A stretch of 64,000 nt of DNA from Novosphingobium sp. (GTDB taxonomy: Bacteria > Pseudomonadota > Alphaproteobacteria > Sphingomonadales > Sphingomonadaceae), in NCBI GenBank assembly GCA_025356575.1, contig JANXSP010000099.1, positions 1 to 64,000 on the forward strand, given 5' to 3'. This document shows, in pieces, positions 25,528 through 33,950 of the stretch. The notes under the pieces are model-generated. The model was given only the letters and a program-made list of their open reading frames with translations. It was not told the DNA's origin and made no database searches. How positions within the stretch are numbered: position 1 is the stretch's first letter; each line of letters starts with the position of its first letter. Both the position numbers and the translations under genes were made by a program.

Positions 25528-25833
25528 ATGCGGATCGTCGTCCTGTTCAACCTGCTCCCCGGCGCCAGCGCCGCCGATTACGAGGCCTGGGCCAAGGGCA
25601 CCGACATTCCGGGCGTGAATGCGCTGGCATCGGTCGGCAAGTTCACCGTCCACAAGGCCACCGGGCTGTTCGGATCGGATGCCGCCCCGCCCTATCAGTA
25701 TGTCGAGGTGATCGACATCCACGCGATGGACGCGTTCGTGGCCGACGTGAGCGACCCCGAGTTCCAGAAAGTCGCCGCCGCGTTCGGGCAGTTCGCGGAC
25801 AACCCCGTGTTTATCTTGACCGAGGACCTGTGA
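25528..25833 (+). CDS. HapK/REDY-like small dimeric alpha-beta barrel protein
   Basis: This 101-residue protein has the pattern of the REDY-like/HapK family: MRIVVLFNLLPG at the start, YEAWA, PPYQYVEVIDI and a FADNPVFIL-TE end. It probably has a ferredoxin-like dimeric alpha-beta-barrel fold. Named members occur in prodigiosin-type and other aromatic pathways, but the biochemical role is poorly known. GAAGGAG lies 6 nt before the ATG. It sits between the amidase and the SDR in the operon. Confidence 0.8.
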   Translation: MRIVVLFNLLPGASAADYEAWAKGTDIPGVNALASVGKFTVHKATGLFGSDAAPPYQYVEVIDIHAMDAFVADVSDPEFQKVAAAFGQFADNPVFILTEDL

Positions 25834-25837
25834 CATC

Positions 25838-26635
25838 ATGAGCCGCTTTTCGGGCAAGACCGTCGTCGTCACCGGCTCGGGCCGGCACAAGGGGCTGGGG
25901 CAAGGCATCCTCCAGCGCTTCGCCGACGAAAAGGCCAACTGCGTCGTGTCGGACGTCGCGATCGGCCCGGAAGCCGAGGAAGTTGCCGAGGAATTGCGCG
26001 GGCGCGGGGCGCAAGTGCTGACCGTGGAGTGCGACGTCTCCGATCCCGCGCAATGCGCCGCGCTGGTGGCGCGATCGGTGGAAGCGTTCGGGGCGCTTCA
26101 CGTCATGGTCAACAACGCCGGGATCGGGTTCATGATGAAGCCGCTGCTCGAGGTCGACCCAGCAGACTGGGCCAAGGTCATCGCGGTCAACCTGTCGGGT
26201 GCGTTCTACTGCACCCAGGCCGCAGCACGCGCGATGGTCGAGGCTGGAACCGGCGGGCGGATCATCAACATCGCCAGCCAGGCGGCCAAGACCGGCTTCC
26301 CCCACCTGCCCGCCTACGTAAGTTCCAAGCATGGCATGATCGGGCTGACCCGTGCCAGCGCGGTCGAATTGGGCGGCGCTGGGATCACCGTCAACGCGGT
26401 GTGTCCCAACCACGTCACCACGGCCCTGGGCGCAGAGCAGAACGAATACTTCTCCAAACTGCTCGGGTTCGACAGCGTGGACAAATACCTCGCCAACATG
26501 GCCGCCAAGAACCCGATGGGGCGCCCCGGCCTGCCTACCGATACCGCCCACGCCTGCGCCTGGCTCGCCAGCGACGAGGCATTCTATATCACCGGCGAGG
26601 CGCTCAACGTCTCGGGCGGCGAGGAGATGCACTGA
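25838..26635 (+). CDS. Short-chain dehydrogenase/reductase
   Basis: This 265-residue classical SDR has the Gly-rich TGSGRHKGLG (12-21) cofactor motif, NNAG (92-95), and catalytic Ser147, Tyr160 and Lys164 in YVSSK. It oxidises or reduces a hydroxyl/keto group with NAD(P). The start is 4 bp after the HapK-like stop. The stop overlaps the next ATG in TGATG. Substrate unknown; a hydroxyacyl-CoA would fit the neighbouring enoyl-CoA hydratase. Confidence 0.92.
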   Translation: MSRFSGKTVVVTGSGRHKGLGQGILQRFADEKANCVVSDVAIGPEAEEVAEELRGRGAQVLTVECDVSDPAQCAALVARSVEAFGALHVMVNNAGIGFMMKPLLEVDPADWAKVIAVNLSGAFYCTQAAARAMVEAGTGGRIINIASQAAKTGFPHLPAYVSSKHGMIGLTRASAVELGGAGITVNAVCPNHVTTALGAEQNEYFSKLLGFDSVDKYLANMAAKNPMGRPGLPTDTAHACAWLASDEAFYITGEALNVSGGEEMH

Positions 26636-27507
26636 TGCCGCTGCTCGAGGAACGGATCGACTGGCCGGACGGCGCGAAGATGGCGCTGAGCGTGGTCGTC
26701 AACGTCGAGGAAGGCTCCGAACAGACGATCGCACGGGGCGACCGGGGGATGGAGCCGGTCGACGAGCTGGGCATCTTCATTAAGGCGCCGATCCGCAATT
26801 ATTCGAACGAATCCAACTACCTCTACGGGATCAAGGCCGGCGCGCCGCGCGTGGTCAAGCTGCTCAAGCAATACGAAATCATGGCGAGCTGGACCGTCGC
26901 CGCGCTGAGCCTGGAAAACCACCCCGAGATCGCGCAGGCGATCGTCGAGCTGGGTCACGAGCCGGTTAGCCATGGCTACCGCTGGGTTCATCAGTTCCGC
27001 TTCGACGAGGACCGCGAGCGCGACTTCATCCGCAAGGCGGCCACCAGCATTCACGCAAGTTGCGGCGTGCGCCCGGCGGGCTGGCTGTCGCGCTACATGC
27101 TCACCGACAACACCCGGCGGCTGCTCAGCGAGGAAGGGTTCACGTATCACATGGACGATTATTCGGGCGACGTACCGTTCTGGGACCGGACGACGGTGCC
27201 CGAAAAGCCGATGGTAATCGTGCCCTATCAGCTCGACAACAACGACATGAAGATGTGGACCGACCCGGCCATGACCCCGCAGCAGTGGCTGGATTACGCG
27301 GTCCGTAATTTCGACCAGGTCTACCGCGAAGGCCAGGAAGGAAGCCCCCGGATGATGAGCCTGGGCCTGCATTTGCGGATCATCGGCCGGCCCGGGCGCA
27401 TCTGGGCGCTCGAGGAATTTTTCCGCCACGTCCGCCGGCACAGCGATGTCTGGGTGACGACGCGGCTCGCCATAGCCGAGCATTTCGCACGGATTTCGCC
27501 GGCGTGA
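26635..27507 (+). CDS. PuuE-like polysaccharide-deacetylase-fold hydrolase 1
   Basis: This 290-residue NodB-fold protein carries NVEEG (23-27) in place of the TFDDG of true polysaccharide deacetylases, and HEPVSHGYRW near 108-117. Both features mark the PuuE allantoinase / cyclic-imide hydrolase branch. Such enzymes open cyclic amides or imides. The length matches known imidases of about 290-300 residues. It is coupled to the SDR by TGATG. With the amidase in the same operon it suggests ring opening followed by deamidation; the ring substrate is unknown. Confidence 0.87.
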   Translation: MPLLEERIDWPDGAKMALSVVVNVEEGSEQTIARGDRGMEPVDELGIFIKAPIRNYSNESNYLYGIKAGAPRVVKLLKQYEIMASWTVAALSLENHPEIAQAIVELGHEPVSHGYRWVHQFRFDEDRERDFIRKAATSIHASCGVRPAGWLSRYMLTDNTRRLLSEEGFTYHMDDYSGDVPFWDRTTVPEKPMVIVPYQLDNNDMKMWTDPAMTPQQWLDYAVRNFDQVYREGQEGSPRMMSLGLHLRIIGRPGRIWALEEFFRHVRRHSDVWVTTRLAIAEHFARISPA

Positions 27508-28259
27508 CGCTGCGTCTCGAAAAGGACGGTGCGACCGCGCACCTGCTGATCGATCGCGCGGCCAAGCGTAACGCGTTCGACATGGCGATGTGGACCGCGC
27601 TGCCGCGCATCCTCGCGGGCGCGGCCGAAGACCCCGATCTGCGCCTGCTGATAATACGCGCGGCGCAGCCCGGCGCATTTTGTGCAGGCGCGGATATCGC
27701 CGAACTCCTCGCCAACAAGGACGACGCCCAGTGGCGCGGCGCCAACCAGGCCGCGATCAACCGCGCCCAGTTCGAACTGACCCGCTTCGCCCTGCCGACG
27801 ATTGCCTTGATCGAGGGCGACTGCATCGGCGGCGGCTGCGGGCTGGCACTCGCCTGCGACTTGCGCATTGCGGCGCGGGGCGCGCGATTCGGGATCACTC
27901 CGGCCAAGCTCGGCCTCGTCTATCCCTTGCACGATGTGAAGCTGCTGACCGATCTGGTTGGACCCGGGCAGGCCAAGCGGCTGCTCTACACCGGCAGCCT
28001 GATCGACGCGGAGGAAGCGCTGCGGATCGGGCTGGTCGAGGCGCTGGGCGAGGACGTTGCCGCATTCGCCGATCCGATCCTCGCGGCCTCGCCGCACTCG
28101 ACCCGGCAGATCAAGCGTTTCGTCCGCCGCGTCCTCGACGGGCAAACCGAGGACGACGCCGACACCTTGGCAACCTTTGCGCAGGCGTTTACCGGCGCGG
28201 ACTTCGTCGAAGGGACGAGCGCGTTCGTCGAGAAGCGCCAGCCCGAGTTCAGGCGCTGA
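27504..28259 (+). CDS. Enoyl-CoA hydratase/isomerase
   Basis: This 251-residue crotonase-fold protein has KRNAFDMAMW, GAFCAGADIAEL forming the oxyanion hole, and EGDCIGGGCGLALACDLRIAA, the family signature. The second-site acidic residue is less clear, so isomerase or hydrolase activity cannot be excluded. It starts at GTG 27504, overlapping the previous stop (GTGA). It likely acts on a CoA thioester made by the PaaK-like ligase in this operon. Confidence 0.9.
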   Translation: MTLRLEKDGATAHLLIDRAAKRNAFDMAMWTALPRILAGAAEDPDLRLLIIRAAQPGAFCAGADIAELLANKDDAQWRGANQAAINRAQFELTRFALPTIALIEGDCIGGGCGLALACDLRIAARGARFGITPAKLGLVYPLHDVKLLTDLVGPGQAKRLLYTGSLIDAEEALRIGLVEALGEDVAAFADPILAASPHSTRQIKRFVRRVLDGQTEDDADTLATFAQAFTGADFVEGTSAFVEKRQPEFRR

Positions 28260-28276
28260 TCGCGCACGGGACCATT

Positions 28277-29155
28277 TTGGGCGGATTGTCGACGGTTCCC
28301 GACCTCGATCTGGCGCTTGCCGCATACCGCGATGTTCTCGGGCTCGACCTCGTCGAGCAAGGAACGGTTGCCGCAGAACTCGCCTTGAGCTGGGGCGCCC
28401 ACGCCATCACGGGCGCGCGCTACGCTGCACTGCGCCCGCGCAGCGGTGCGCCGTGCTGGCTGCGATTGGTCGAACAACCCGATCATCCGGCGTTCGTAGC
28501 GACGACGACGTATGGCTGGGCGGCGTTCGAACTTTCGGTGCAGGATGTTTATGGCTGGCCCGCGCGGCTCGCGGGATCGGGGTTCGACATCGTCGGGCCG
28601 CCGCGGACCATTACCGGGATCGAGCCGGCATTCATCCCGATGCAGGTGCTCGGCCCAGGGCGCGAGATGCTGTATCTCAACCAAGTGCTCACCGACATGC
28701 CAACGCTCGACCTGCCGCGCGCAACGTCGCCGGTCGACAAGATGTTCATCGTGATCCTTGCGGCACCCGAACGGACACGCGCGGCTGCGTGGTACCAGAC
28801 TGTTTTGGGGTTCGAGCCGGGCGATAATTTCATGATCCCGTACACGATGATCAACCGCGCGTTCGGCCTACCGGGCGATCATCTGACGACCCTGACCATG
28901 ATCAAAAAGGAGCGCTTGCCCATCGTCGAGATCGACGATTACCCAGCCGGCGCTGCACCGCGCGGCGCACATGCGGGGTTGCTGCCACCCGGGAATGCGC
29001 TGGTGTCGTTAGCCGTTCCAGATCTGGCGGCCTGCCGCTGCGCCTGGATAACGCAACCGTCACAACGCGGCGGCGCGCTCTACGAAGATCGCCGATCGGC
29101 TACGACCCGCGGAATGGCCGGCGAATTGATCGAGCTGATCGAAGTTGGATCATAA
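28277..29155 (+). CDS. VOC (glyoxalase/dioxygenase-fold) protein
   Basis: This protein of about 292 residues contains two VOC-like modules. The first opens with VPDLDLALAAYRDVLGLDLVEQG. The second, after VDKMFIVILAAPE, repeats the pattern with AAWYQTVLGFEPGDNFM. No ATG is available. TTG 28277 with GGGA upstream, or CTG 28256 overlapping the hydratase stop, are the options. VOC proteins include dioxygenases, epimerases and lyases; metal ligands cannot be assigned by eye. It is the last gene of the operon starting at 20515. Confidence 0.78.
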   Translation: MGGLSTVPDLDLALAAYRDVLGLDLVEQGTVAAELALSWGAHAITGARYAALRPRSGAPCWLRLVEQPDHPAFVATTTYGWAAFELSVQDVYGWPARLAGSGFDIVGPPRTITGIEPAFIPMQVLGPGREMLYLNQVLTDMPTLDLPRATSPVDKMFIVILAAPERTRAAAWYQTVLGFEPGDNFMIPYTMINRAFGLPGDHLTTLTMIKKERLPIVEIDDYPAGAAPRGAHAGLLPPGNALVSLAVPDLAACRCAWITQPSQRGGALYEDRRSATTRGMAGELIELIEVGS

Positions 29156-29226
29156 GGTCGACAGGACGCGCAGAAAATTCCGGGCGGCTTCTTTAAGTCC
29201 ATCTAGGCTGCTTTGCCCGGATCAGG

Positions 29227-29376
29227 TCAGGTGACGCGGCGGCCAGTCACGAAATGCACCACCAGCGCGATGATCGCCAGGATCACGAGAATATGGATCA
29301 GCCCGCCCGCGACGTGAAAAGCGAAAAAACCCAGCACCCAAAGGACCGCCAAAACCAACGCGATGCCAATCCACAT
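29227..29376 (-). CDS. Lmo0937-family small membrane protein
   Basis: This 49-residue protein consists almost wholly of two hydrophobic helices (WIGIALVLAVLWVLGFF and GGLIHILVILAIIALVVHF) ending in GRRVT. It matches the widespread lmo0937 family of tiny stress-associated membrane proteins. AGGAG lies 7 nt before the ATG at 29376, fixing the start well inside a longer open frame. It is probably unrelated to the neighbouring catabolic genes. Confidence 0.85.
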   Translation of the reverse strand: MWIGIALVLAVLWVLGFFAFHVAGGLIHILVILAIIALVVHFVTGRRVT

Positions 29377-29649
29377 GATCTGTCTCCTCGGAGTGCAGCC
29401 GTCGTCCGGCCAGGGGCTCTCGGACATACAAACTCGGATCGAGGACAATATATCCCGGCATTGATGCGATCGGGCTTTCCTCCGATGCCGAGAGACGGAC
29501 CGAGCAGCCGCTTGCGGGCGCATAGAGGCCACCCGAACCCTTGAATCGACGGCGCCCCCGAACTTTGCTAGGGCGCAGCGGGGGAGTCCAGGTTCAGCAC
29601 ATACGCCGCCGAAGATGGAAGCCGATTTTCTTCCAAGGATCTGTGTGTA
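29377..29649. other. Intergenic region between lmo0937-like and mlaA genes
   Basis: This 273-bp divergent region holds the likely promoters of both flanking genes. I see no TTGTCCGGACAA copy, clear terminator or RNA gene. Confidence 0.4.
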
Positions 29650-30819
29650 GTGTTCGTATCAGCCCTGGCTGCAGCACCGTTGTTGTTCGTTGCACAAGTT
29701 GCTCCCGCCGAAGATCGGATGTCGGCGCCGTCCGTCAGCGCAGCTGAAATCGCCAGCGAGACGACCGGCATATCGTTCTTTGCCGAGGTTGCCGAAGCCG
29801 GAGCGGGCGCGGATGCGGCATTGTCGGAAACGTCGGCCCGGCAGGTCGTAAGCGGGACTGACCTGCCCGAAGTCCCGACTCGCCAATTCCCGGCACTCGC
29901 GCAATTGTCGCCGCAAACAGGCCCCGGCGCGCTGCCCCAACCTGTGTCCATGGAGGACCAGGCCGATAGCGACATCGTCGTCACCGCGCGGCAGGGCGAT
30001 ACCCCCAGCGACCCCATTGCCGGCGTCAACAAGGTCAGCTTCGGCGCGACCCAGGCCGTCGACAGGGCGCTGATCGCCCCGCTGGCCCACGCTTATGAGC
30101 ACGCGATTCCCCGCCCGCTCCGCGACGGGCTGCGCAACGCGCTCAACAACCTGCTCGACGAACCGATCGTCTTCCTGAACTTCCTCCTCCTGCTGAAGCC
30201 CGGCAAGGCCGCCGAGACCCTCGCCCGGTTCGCGATCAATTCCACCATCGGGATCGGGGGCGTGCTCGATATCGCCAAGCGGCGGCCATTCCATCTGCCC
30301 CGCCGCCAGGTCGGCTTTGCCGATACGCTCGCTTGTTACGGAGTGGGGCCGGGCCCGTTCCTGTTCCTGCCGCTGGTCGGGCCCACGACCGTGCGGGACA
30401 TTTTGGGCGGCGCGATCGATGGCCTCGTCCTGCCGACCCTGGTCGGCAAGCCGTTCACGCAGGTCAAGTTCACGGGCCCCACCGCGGTGCTCCACGAGCT
30501 CGATAGCCGGGTCGCGTTCGACGACGAGCTCGAAACGATCAACAATTCGCCCGATCCGTACCTCGCCCGGCGCGCATCGTATCTCCGGACGCAGCAGGCG
30601 CAAATCGACGCGCTTCATTGCGGTCACCATCGGCGGACGACACCCGCACCGGGCCAGCGTGGTCCGGATCCCTCGATCCCCCCGCAGGCGGCGTTGCAAG
30701 TGTCGGTCCAGGCCGCGTTGCAAACCGCGCCGTCGCCCGCCGACCCTGCGGCCTCGTTGCCCGAGAGCGAACCGACGTCGCTCGCCGTGCCACTGCGGGA
30801 AACCGTCGAAGCGCTTTAG
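29650..30819 (+). CDS. mlaA: MlaA/VacJ family phospholipid-transport protein
   Basis: This 389-residue protein has the MlaA core (about 120-330): DPIAGVNKVSF, RNALNNLLDEP, RFAINSTIGIGGVLDIA and GFADTLACYGVGPGPFLFLPLVGPTTVRD split across the domain. MlaA removes misplaced phospholipids from the outer leaflet of the outer membrane. The start is GTG 29650 with AAGGA upstream. The N-terminus has a hydrophobic segment but no lipobox Cys, and a TonB-box-like DSDIVVTAR (106-114) precedes the domain. Longer than E. coli MlaA (251 residues) at both ends, with a Pro/Ala-rich tail. Confidence 0.9.
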   Translation: MFVSALAAAPLLFVAQVAPAEDRMSAPSVSAAEIASETTGISFFAEVAEAGAGADAALSETSARQVVSGTDLPEVPTRQFPALAQLSPQTGPGALPQPVSMEDQADSDIVVTARQGDTPSDPIAGVNKVSFGATQAVDRALIAPLAHAYEHAIPRPLRDGLRNALNNLLDEPIVFLNFLLLLKPGKAAETLARFAINSTIGIGGVLDIAKRRPFHLPRRQVGFADTLACYGVGPGPFLFLPLVGPTTVRDILGGAIDGLVLPTLVGKPFTQVKFTGPTAVLHELDSRVAFDDELETINNSPDPYLARRASYLRTQQAQIDALHCGHHRRTTPAPGQRGPDPSIPPQAALQVSVQAALQTAPSPADPAASLPESEPTSLAVPLRETVEAL

Positions 30820-30844
30820 ATTCAGCGCGGTGCCGGGACGCCGT

Positions 30845-33472
30845 TTACGCCACCGCACTCACCTGCTTCTTGCGAGCGGCGCTTGCGCGGGAGCCGCCGA
30901 CAAGCGTCTGGAGGTCGAACAGGGCGCGGGCCAGACCGAACCCGGACGGGCCGGCAATGTACCGCGACGCCCACACCGGTGAAAACTTGTCCTTGTAGGC
31001 ACGCAGGCCTTCGAACCCGTAGAAACTATCGCCGTGGCGATAGAGGAACGCTCCGGCCCGCGCCCAGATCGGCGCCAGGCGGCGTGCGGCGATCCCTGAA
31101 AGCGGGGCAATTCCAAGGTTGAACCAAGTGTATCCTTCGGCCTTGCCCCATCGCATCAGGTTGATGAGCAGGAAATCCATCGTGCCCTGGGGGATGGCAT
31201 CGCCGTGGCGCATGAGGTCGATGGAAAACTCGCCCCCGGGGGCGGCTCGCCAGATATTGGCGAAGGCGACCACCCGGCCTTCGTGGCGAATGATCGCGCA
31301 ATCGCACCGGGCAAGGTAGGCGGGTTCGAAGCGGCCCACGCTGAACGCCTTTTCCGACTGGCCCTTGGTCTTGAGCCATTGATCGGAGATCGCCCGCAAC
31401 TCGGGAATGAGCGCCGGCACTGCGGGTGCCTTGACGATCTCGAACCGCGCGCCTTCGCGTAGCGCGCGGCGTTCCGAATAACGCAGGCTCTTGCCCTCGG
31501 CTCCATCAAGGGTGAATCTGTTAAGATCGACCATCGCTTCCTCGCCGTATTTGACGAGCTTGAGGCCAAGATCGATCGCCAGGGGAAGCGCTTCGGGTGA
31601 AAGTTGGTACAGCAACAAGCGGCCCTGGGCCGCGTCGGCGCGTTCGCGGATGCGCCACAGCAGATCGGACCATTGTTCGCGGGGCCCCACCGGATCGCCC
31701 ATGACGACCCAGGTGCTGCCTTGTACCTGATACATCAGGAACGCATCGCCGCCGGGCAGTTCGAGAAAGCGCTTGTCGCCGGTCCATGCCAGCATCGCGT
31801 CCGAACGCTCGCTGTGCGCCAGCAGATCGCCGATCGCGGGCGCGGTGCTGTCGCTCGCGGGATCGGGCCGCGCTGCCGGTCCGAACAGCCACACGACGAT
31901 AGCGCCGACCAGCATCACCGCTGCGGCAAACGTTGCGCGCATGGCGCGCGAGGCGCTTCCGCGCCAGGCGAACTGCCACCACAAGTCGCTGTCGAACGAG
32001 ACATGCCGGAACGCGAACAGCGTGATCCAGACCGATAGCCCGACGGCGATCACGCAAGCAGCGATCCATCCCGCCGAAAACGACCGAACCGTCAGCGCGG
32101 TGTGGCGATAGAAGGCCTTGCGCGACCACTGCAGGAACGCGGCGATCAAGCCGAGAAGCAGCGCCTCTTCGAAATCGATGCCCTTCGAAAGCGAGAACAC
32201 GGCGCCGGCGATGAGCAAGACCCGGGTGACCAGAAAGGCGCCGTCGAGCCGTTTGTAGAGCCCCGGCGCCAACAGCAGCAAACCGGTGCCGGCAAGGCTC
32301 GCACCGATTTGCGAAGCCTCGACAAAGGGCAGCGGCACGAACGCACGCAGGGCTTGCAGACGCCCCGGGATCGCGGGCAACGATCCGGAAATCAGCAGGA
32401 CCAGACCCCCGGCGAAGGTCAGGGCCGAAAGCATCATCGGTGCCATGCTGGATACGACCGATTGCGAAAGTTTATAGACCGCGGCCACGGGACTGCGCCA
32501 CGTCCGGTATTCGTTGATCGACACGATCAACCCGGCCACCAGCAGTGGCAGGAGATAATAGATCGCCCGGTAAGCGACCAGTGCGGCAAGCAGATCGGGC
32601 TTGGGAATGCCCGGTAGAGCCGCGATGATCATCGCTTCGAACACACCGACGCCGCCCGGTATGTGAGAGATCGCCGCGGCGATCACTGCAATCACATACG
32701 CCACGAACACCGCCGGAAACAGCGCCAGACTGATGCCGGGGACCAGGAAGAAAAGAGCGGCGCTGGCGGTTACCAGATCGAGTATAGCCACCACCAACAC
32801 GGATATCGCCTGGCGGCGGCTGGGCATCGGCAGCGTCCATCCGAACAGCGTAAGCAACCTGCTGCGGTTTTGGGTCCGCCACAGCAGCACCCCGGCCAGC
32901 GCCACCACGCTCGTCGCCGCCACAACCCGGGCGGTCGTTCCGATCGCGATGCCGGTGAAGGCCAGCGCCGCTGGGTCGATGATCAGGGCGGCGGCCGCAG
33001 TCATCGCTATTCCGGTCCAGAAGGCTCCGCTCGCGATCGCCAGGATCTGGGCGATATGCACCGTGCCGAGGCCGTTGGACCGATAGACCCGGTAGCGCGC
33101 CGACCCCCCGGTCAGCAGCGAGAGACCAAGGTTGTGGCTAAGCGTATAACTGGTGAACGAAGCGAGCGCGGCGGTCCGCCAGGGCAGCGACTTGTCGATG
33201 ATCCACAAAGCGATCGAATCGTACAGGGTCAGCAGGAAATAACTCGCCGCGGTGAATCCGACTGCAGCGGCAACCTGCCAACCCGCGAGCCCCCGCAAGG
33301 CAAGGCGGACATCGCGGAAATGCACCTGCGCGACCAGCAGATGCAGCGCATACAAGCCAAGTGCCGTCAGCCCGACGACAACGAGCAGCCCGGCCGGTCG
33401 GCGATATCGTGCAAGCTTGCGGAGCAAGCGGGCCTTGCGGATCAGCCCTTGTGCCAAATCTGCGATTTGCAA
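30845..33472 (-). CDS. mprF: Phosphatidylglycerol lysyltransferase MprF
   Basis: This 875-residue protein has an N-terminal flippase region with many transmembrane helices (about 30-530) and a C-terminal GNAT-like synthase domain (about 550-850) with FLMYQVQGSTWVVMGDPVG, GEEAMVDL, KSLRYSERRALREG, MDFLLINLMRWGKAEGYTWFNLG (split) and FYGFEGLRAYKDKF. It transfers lysine (or another amino acid) from aminoacyl-tRNA to phosphatidylglycerol and flips the product, raising cationic-peptide resistance. The frame opens at TTG 33472, overlapping the DUF2147 3' end by 31 bp; no convincing Shine-Dalgarno was found, so the start is uncertain. Confidence 0.93.
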   Translation of the reverse strand: MQIADLAQGLIRKARLLRKLARYRRPAGLLVVVGLTALGLYALHLLVAQVHFRDVRLALRGLAGWQVAAAVGFTAASYFLLTLYDSIALWIIDKSLPWRTAALASFTSYTLSHNLGLSLLTGGSARYRVYRSNGLGTVHIAQILAIASGAFWTGIAMTAAAALIIDPAALAFTGIAIGTTARVVAATSVVALAGVLLWRTQNRSRLLTLFGWTLPMPSRRQAISVLVVAILDLVTASAALFFLVPGISLALFPAVFVAYVIAVIAAAISHIPGGVGVFEAMIIAALPGIPKPDLLAALVAYRAIYYLLPLLVAGLIVSINEYRTWRSPVAAVYKLSQSVVSSMAPMMLSALTFAGGLVLLISGSLPAIPGRLQALRAFVPLPFVEASQIGASLAGTGLLLLAPGLYKRLDGAFLVTRVLLIAGAVFSLSKGIDFEEALLLGLIAAFLQWSRKAFYRHTALTVRSFSAGWIAACVIAVGLSVWITLFAFRHVSFDSDLWWQFAWRGSASRAMRATFAAAVMLVGAIVVWLFGPAARPDPASDSTAPAIGDLLAHSERSDAMLAWTGDKRFLELPGGDAFLMYQVQGSTWVVMGDPVGPREQWSDLLWRIRERADAAQGRLLLYQLSPEALPLAIDLGLKLVKYGEEAMVDLNRFTLDGAEGKSLRYSERRALREGARFEIVKAPAVPALIPELRAISDQWLKTKGQSEKAFSVGRFEPAYLARCDCAIIRHEGRVVAFANIWRAAPGGEFSIDLMRHGDAIPQGTMDFLLINLMRWGKAEGYTWFNLGIAPLSGIAARRLAPIWARAGAFLYRHGDSFYGFEGLRAYKDKFSPVWASRYIAGPSGFGLARALFDLQTLVGGSRASAARKKQVSAVA

Positions 33473-33870
33473 ATCAGACCGCCGAGCACACAGCCGCTTA
33501 TCTTCAAGGTCTCCGCATTCAATTGCGAAATCGTCGAATAAAACCTGTGACCCATGTCGGGAACGAAGACGTGCCCTTCCCAGCGCCCCGGACCGACCGA
33601 ACGATAACCCTGGAGCAACTGGGTCCCGACCAGGTTCTGAGTGCCCGCTTCACGGGCTTCCTGCGCCGCTTCGGGGGTCGCCCAGATCACCCAGCCGCAC
33701 AGCTTGCCGGCGCAATCGCCAGTCTGAACCTTGACGTTACCGTAAGGGTTGACCCAGACCGCCCGCTCAAGCGAAGGCGTGACAGATACCGCAGTGCTCG
33801 CCGCGCCAAGGGTCGGGGCAGTGACCACACAAGCTGCCAGCGCAGCGCCAAGAAACGACCATTTCCTCAC
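33442..33870 (-). CDS. DUF2147 family exported protein
   Basis: This protein of 142 residues (from GTG 33870) has a signal peptide RKWSFLGAALAACVVTAPTLGAA and a DUF2147 core: WVNPYGNVKVQTGDC, LCGWVIW, then GRWEGHVFVPD, ISGCVLGGLICKSQIW. DUF2147 proteins are small periplasmic beta-rich proteins of unclear function. An ATG at 33906 would add 12 residues before the signal peptide and is less likely. It lies between the VirJ-like gene and mprF, which it overlaps by 31 bp. Confidence 0.85.
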   Translation of the reverse strand: MRKWSFLGAALAACVVTAPTLGAASTAVSVTPSLERAVWVNPYGNVKVQTGDCAGKLCGWVIWATPEAAQEAREAGTQNLVGTQLLQGYRSVGPGRWEGHVFVPDMGHRFYSTISQLNAETLKISGCVLGGLICKSQIWHKG

Positions 33871-33950
33871 GATATCAGTCCACAACTCATTTTCGAAGGC
33901 CAGCATACTAGGCTCGGGAGTCTGAACCCAGGCTGATGCGCCACCGGGTC

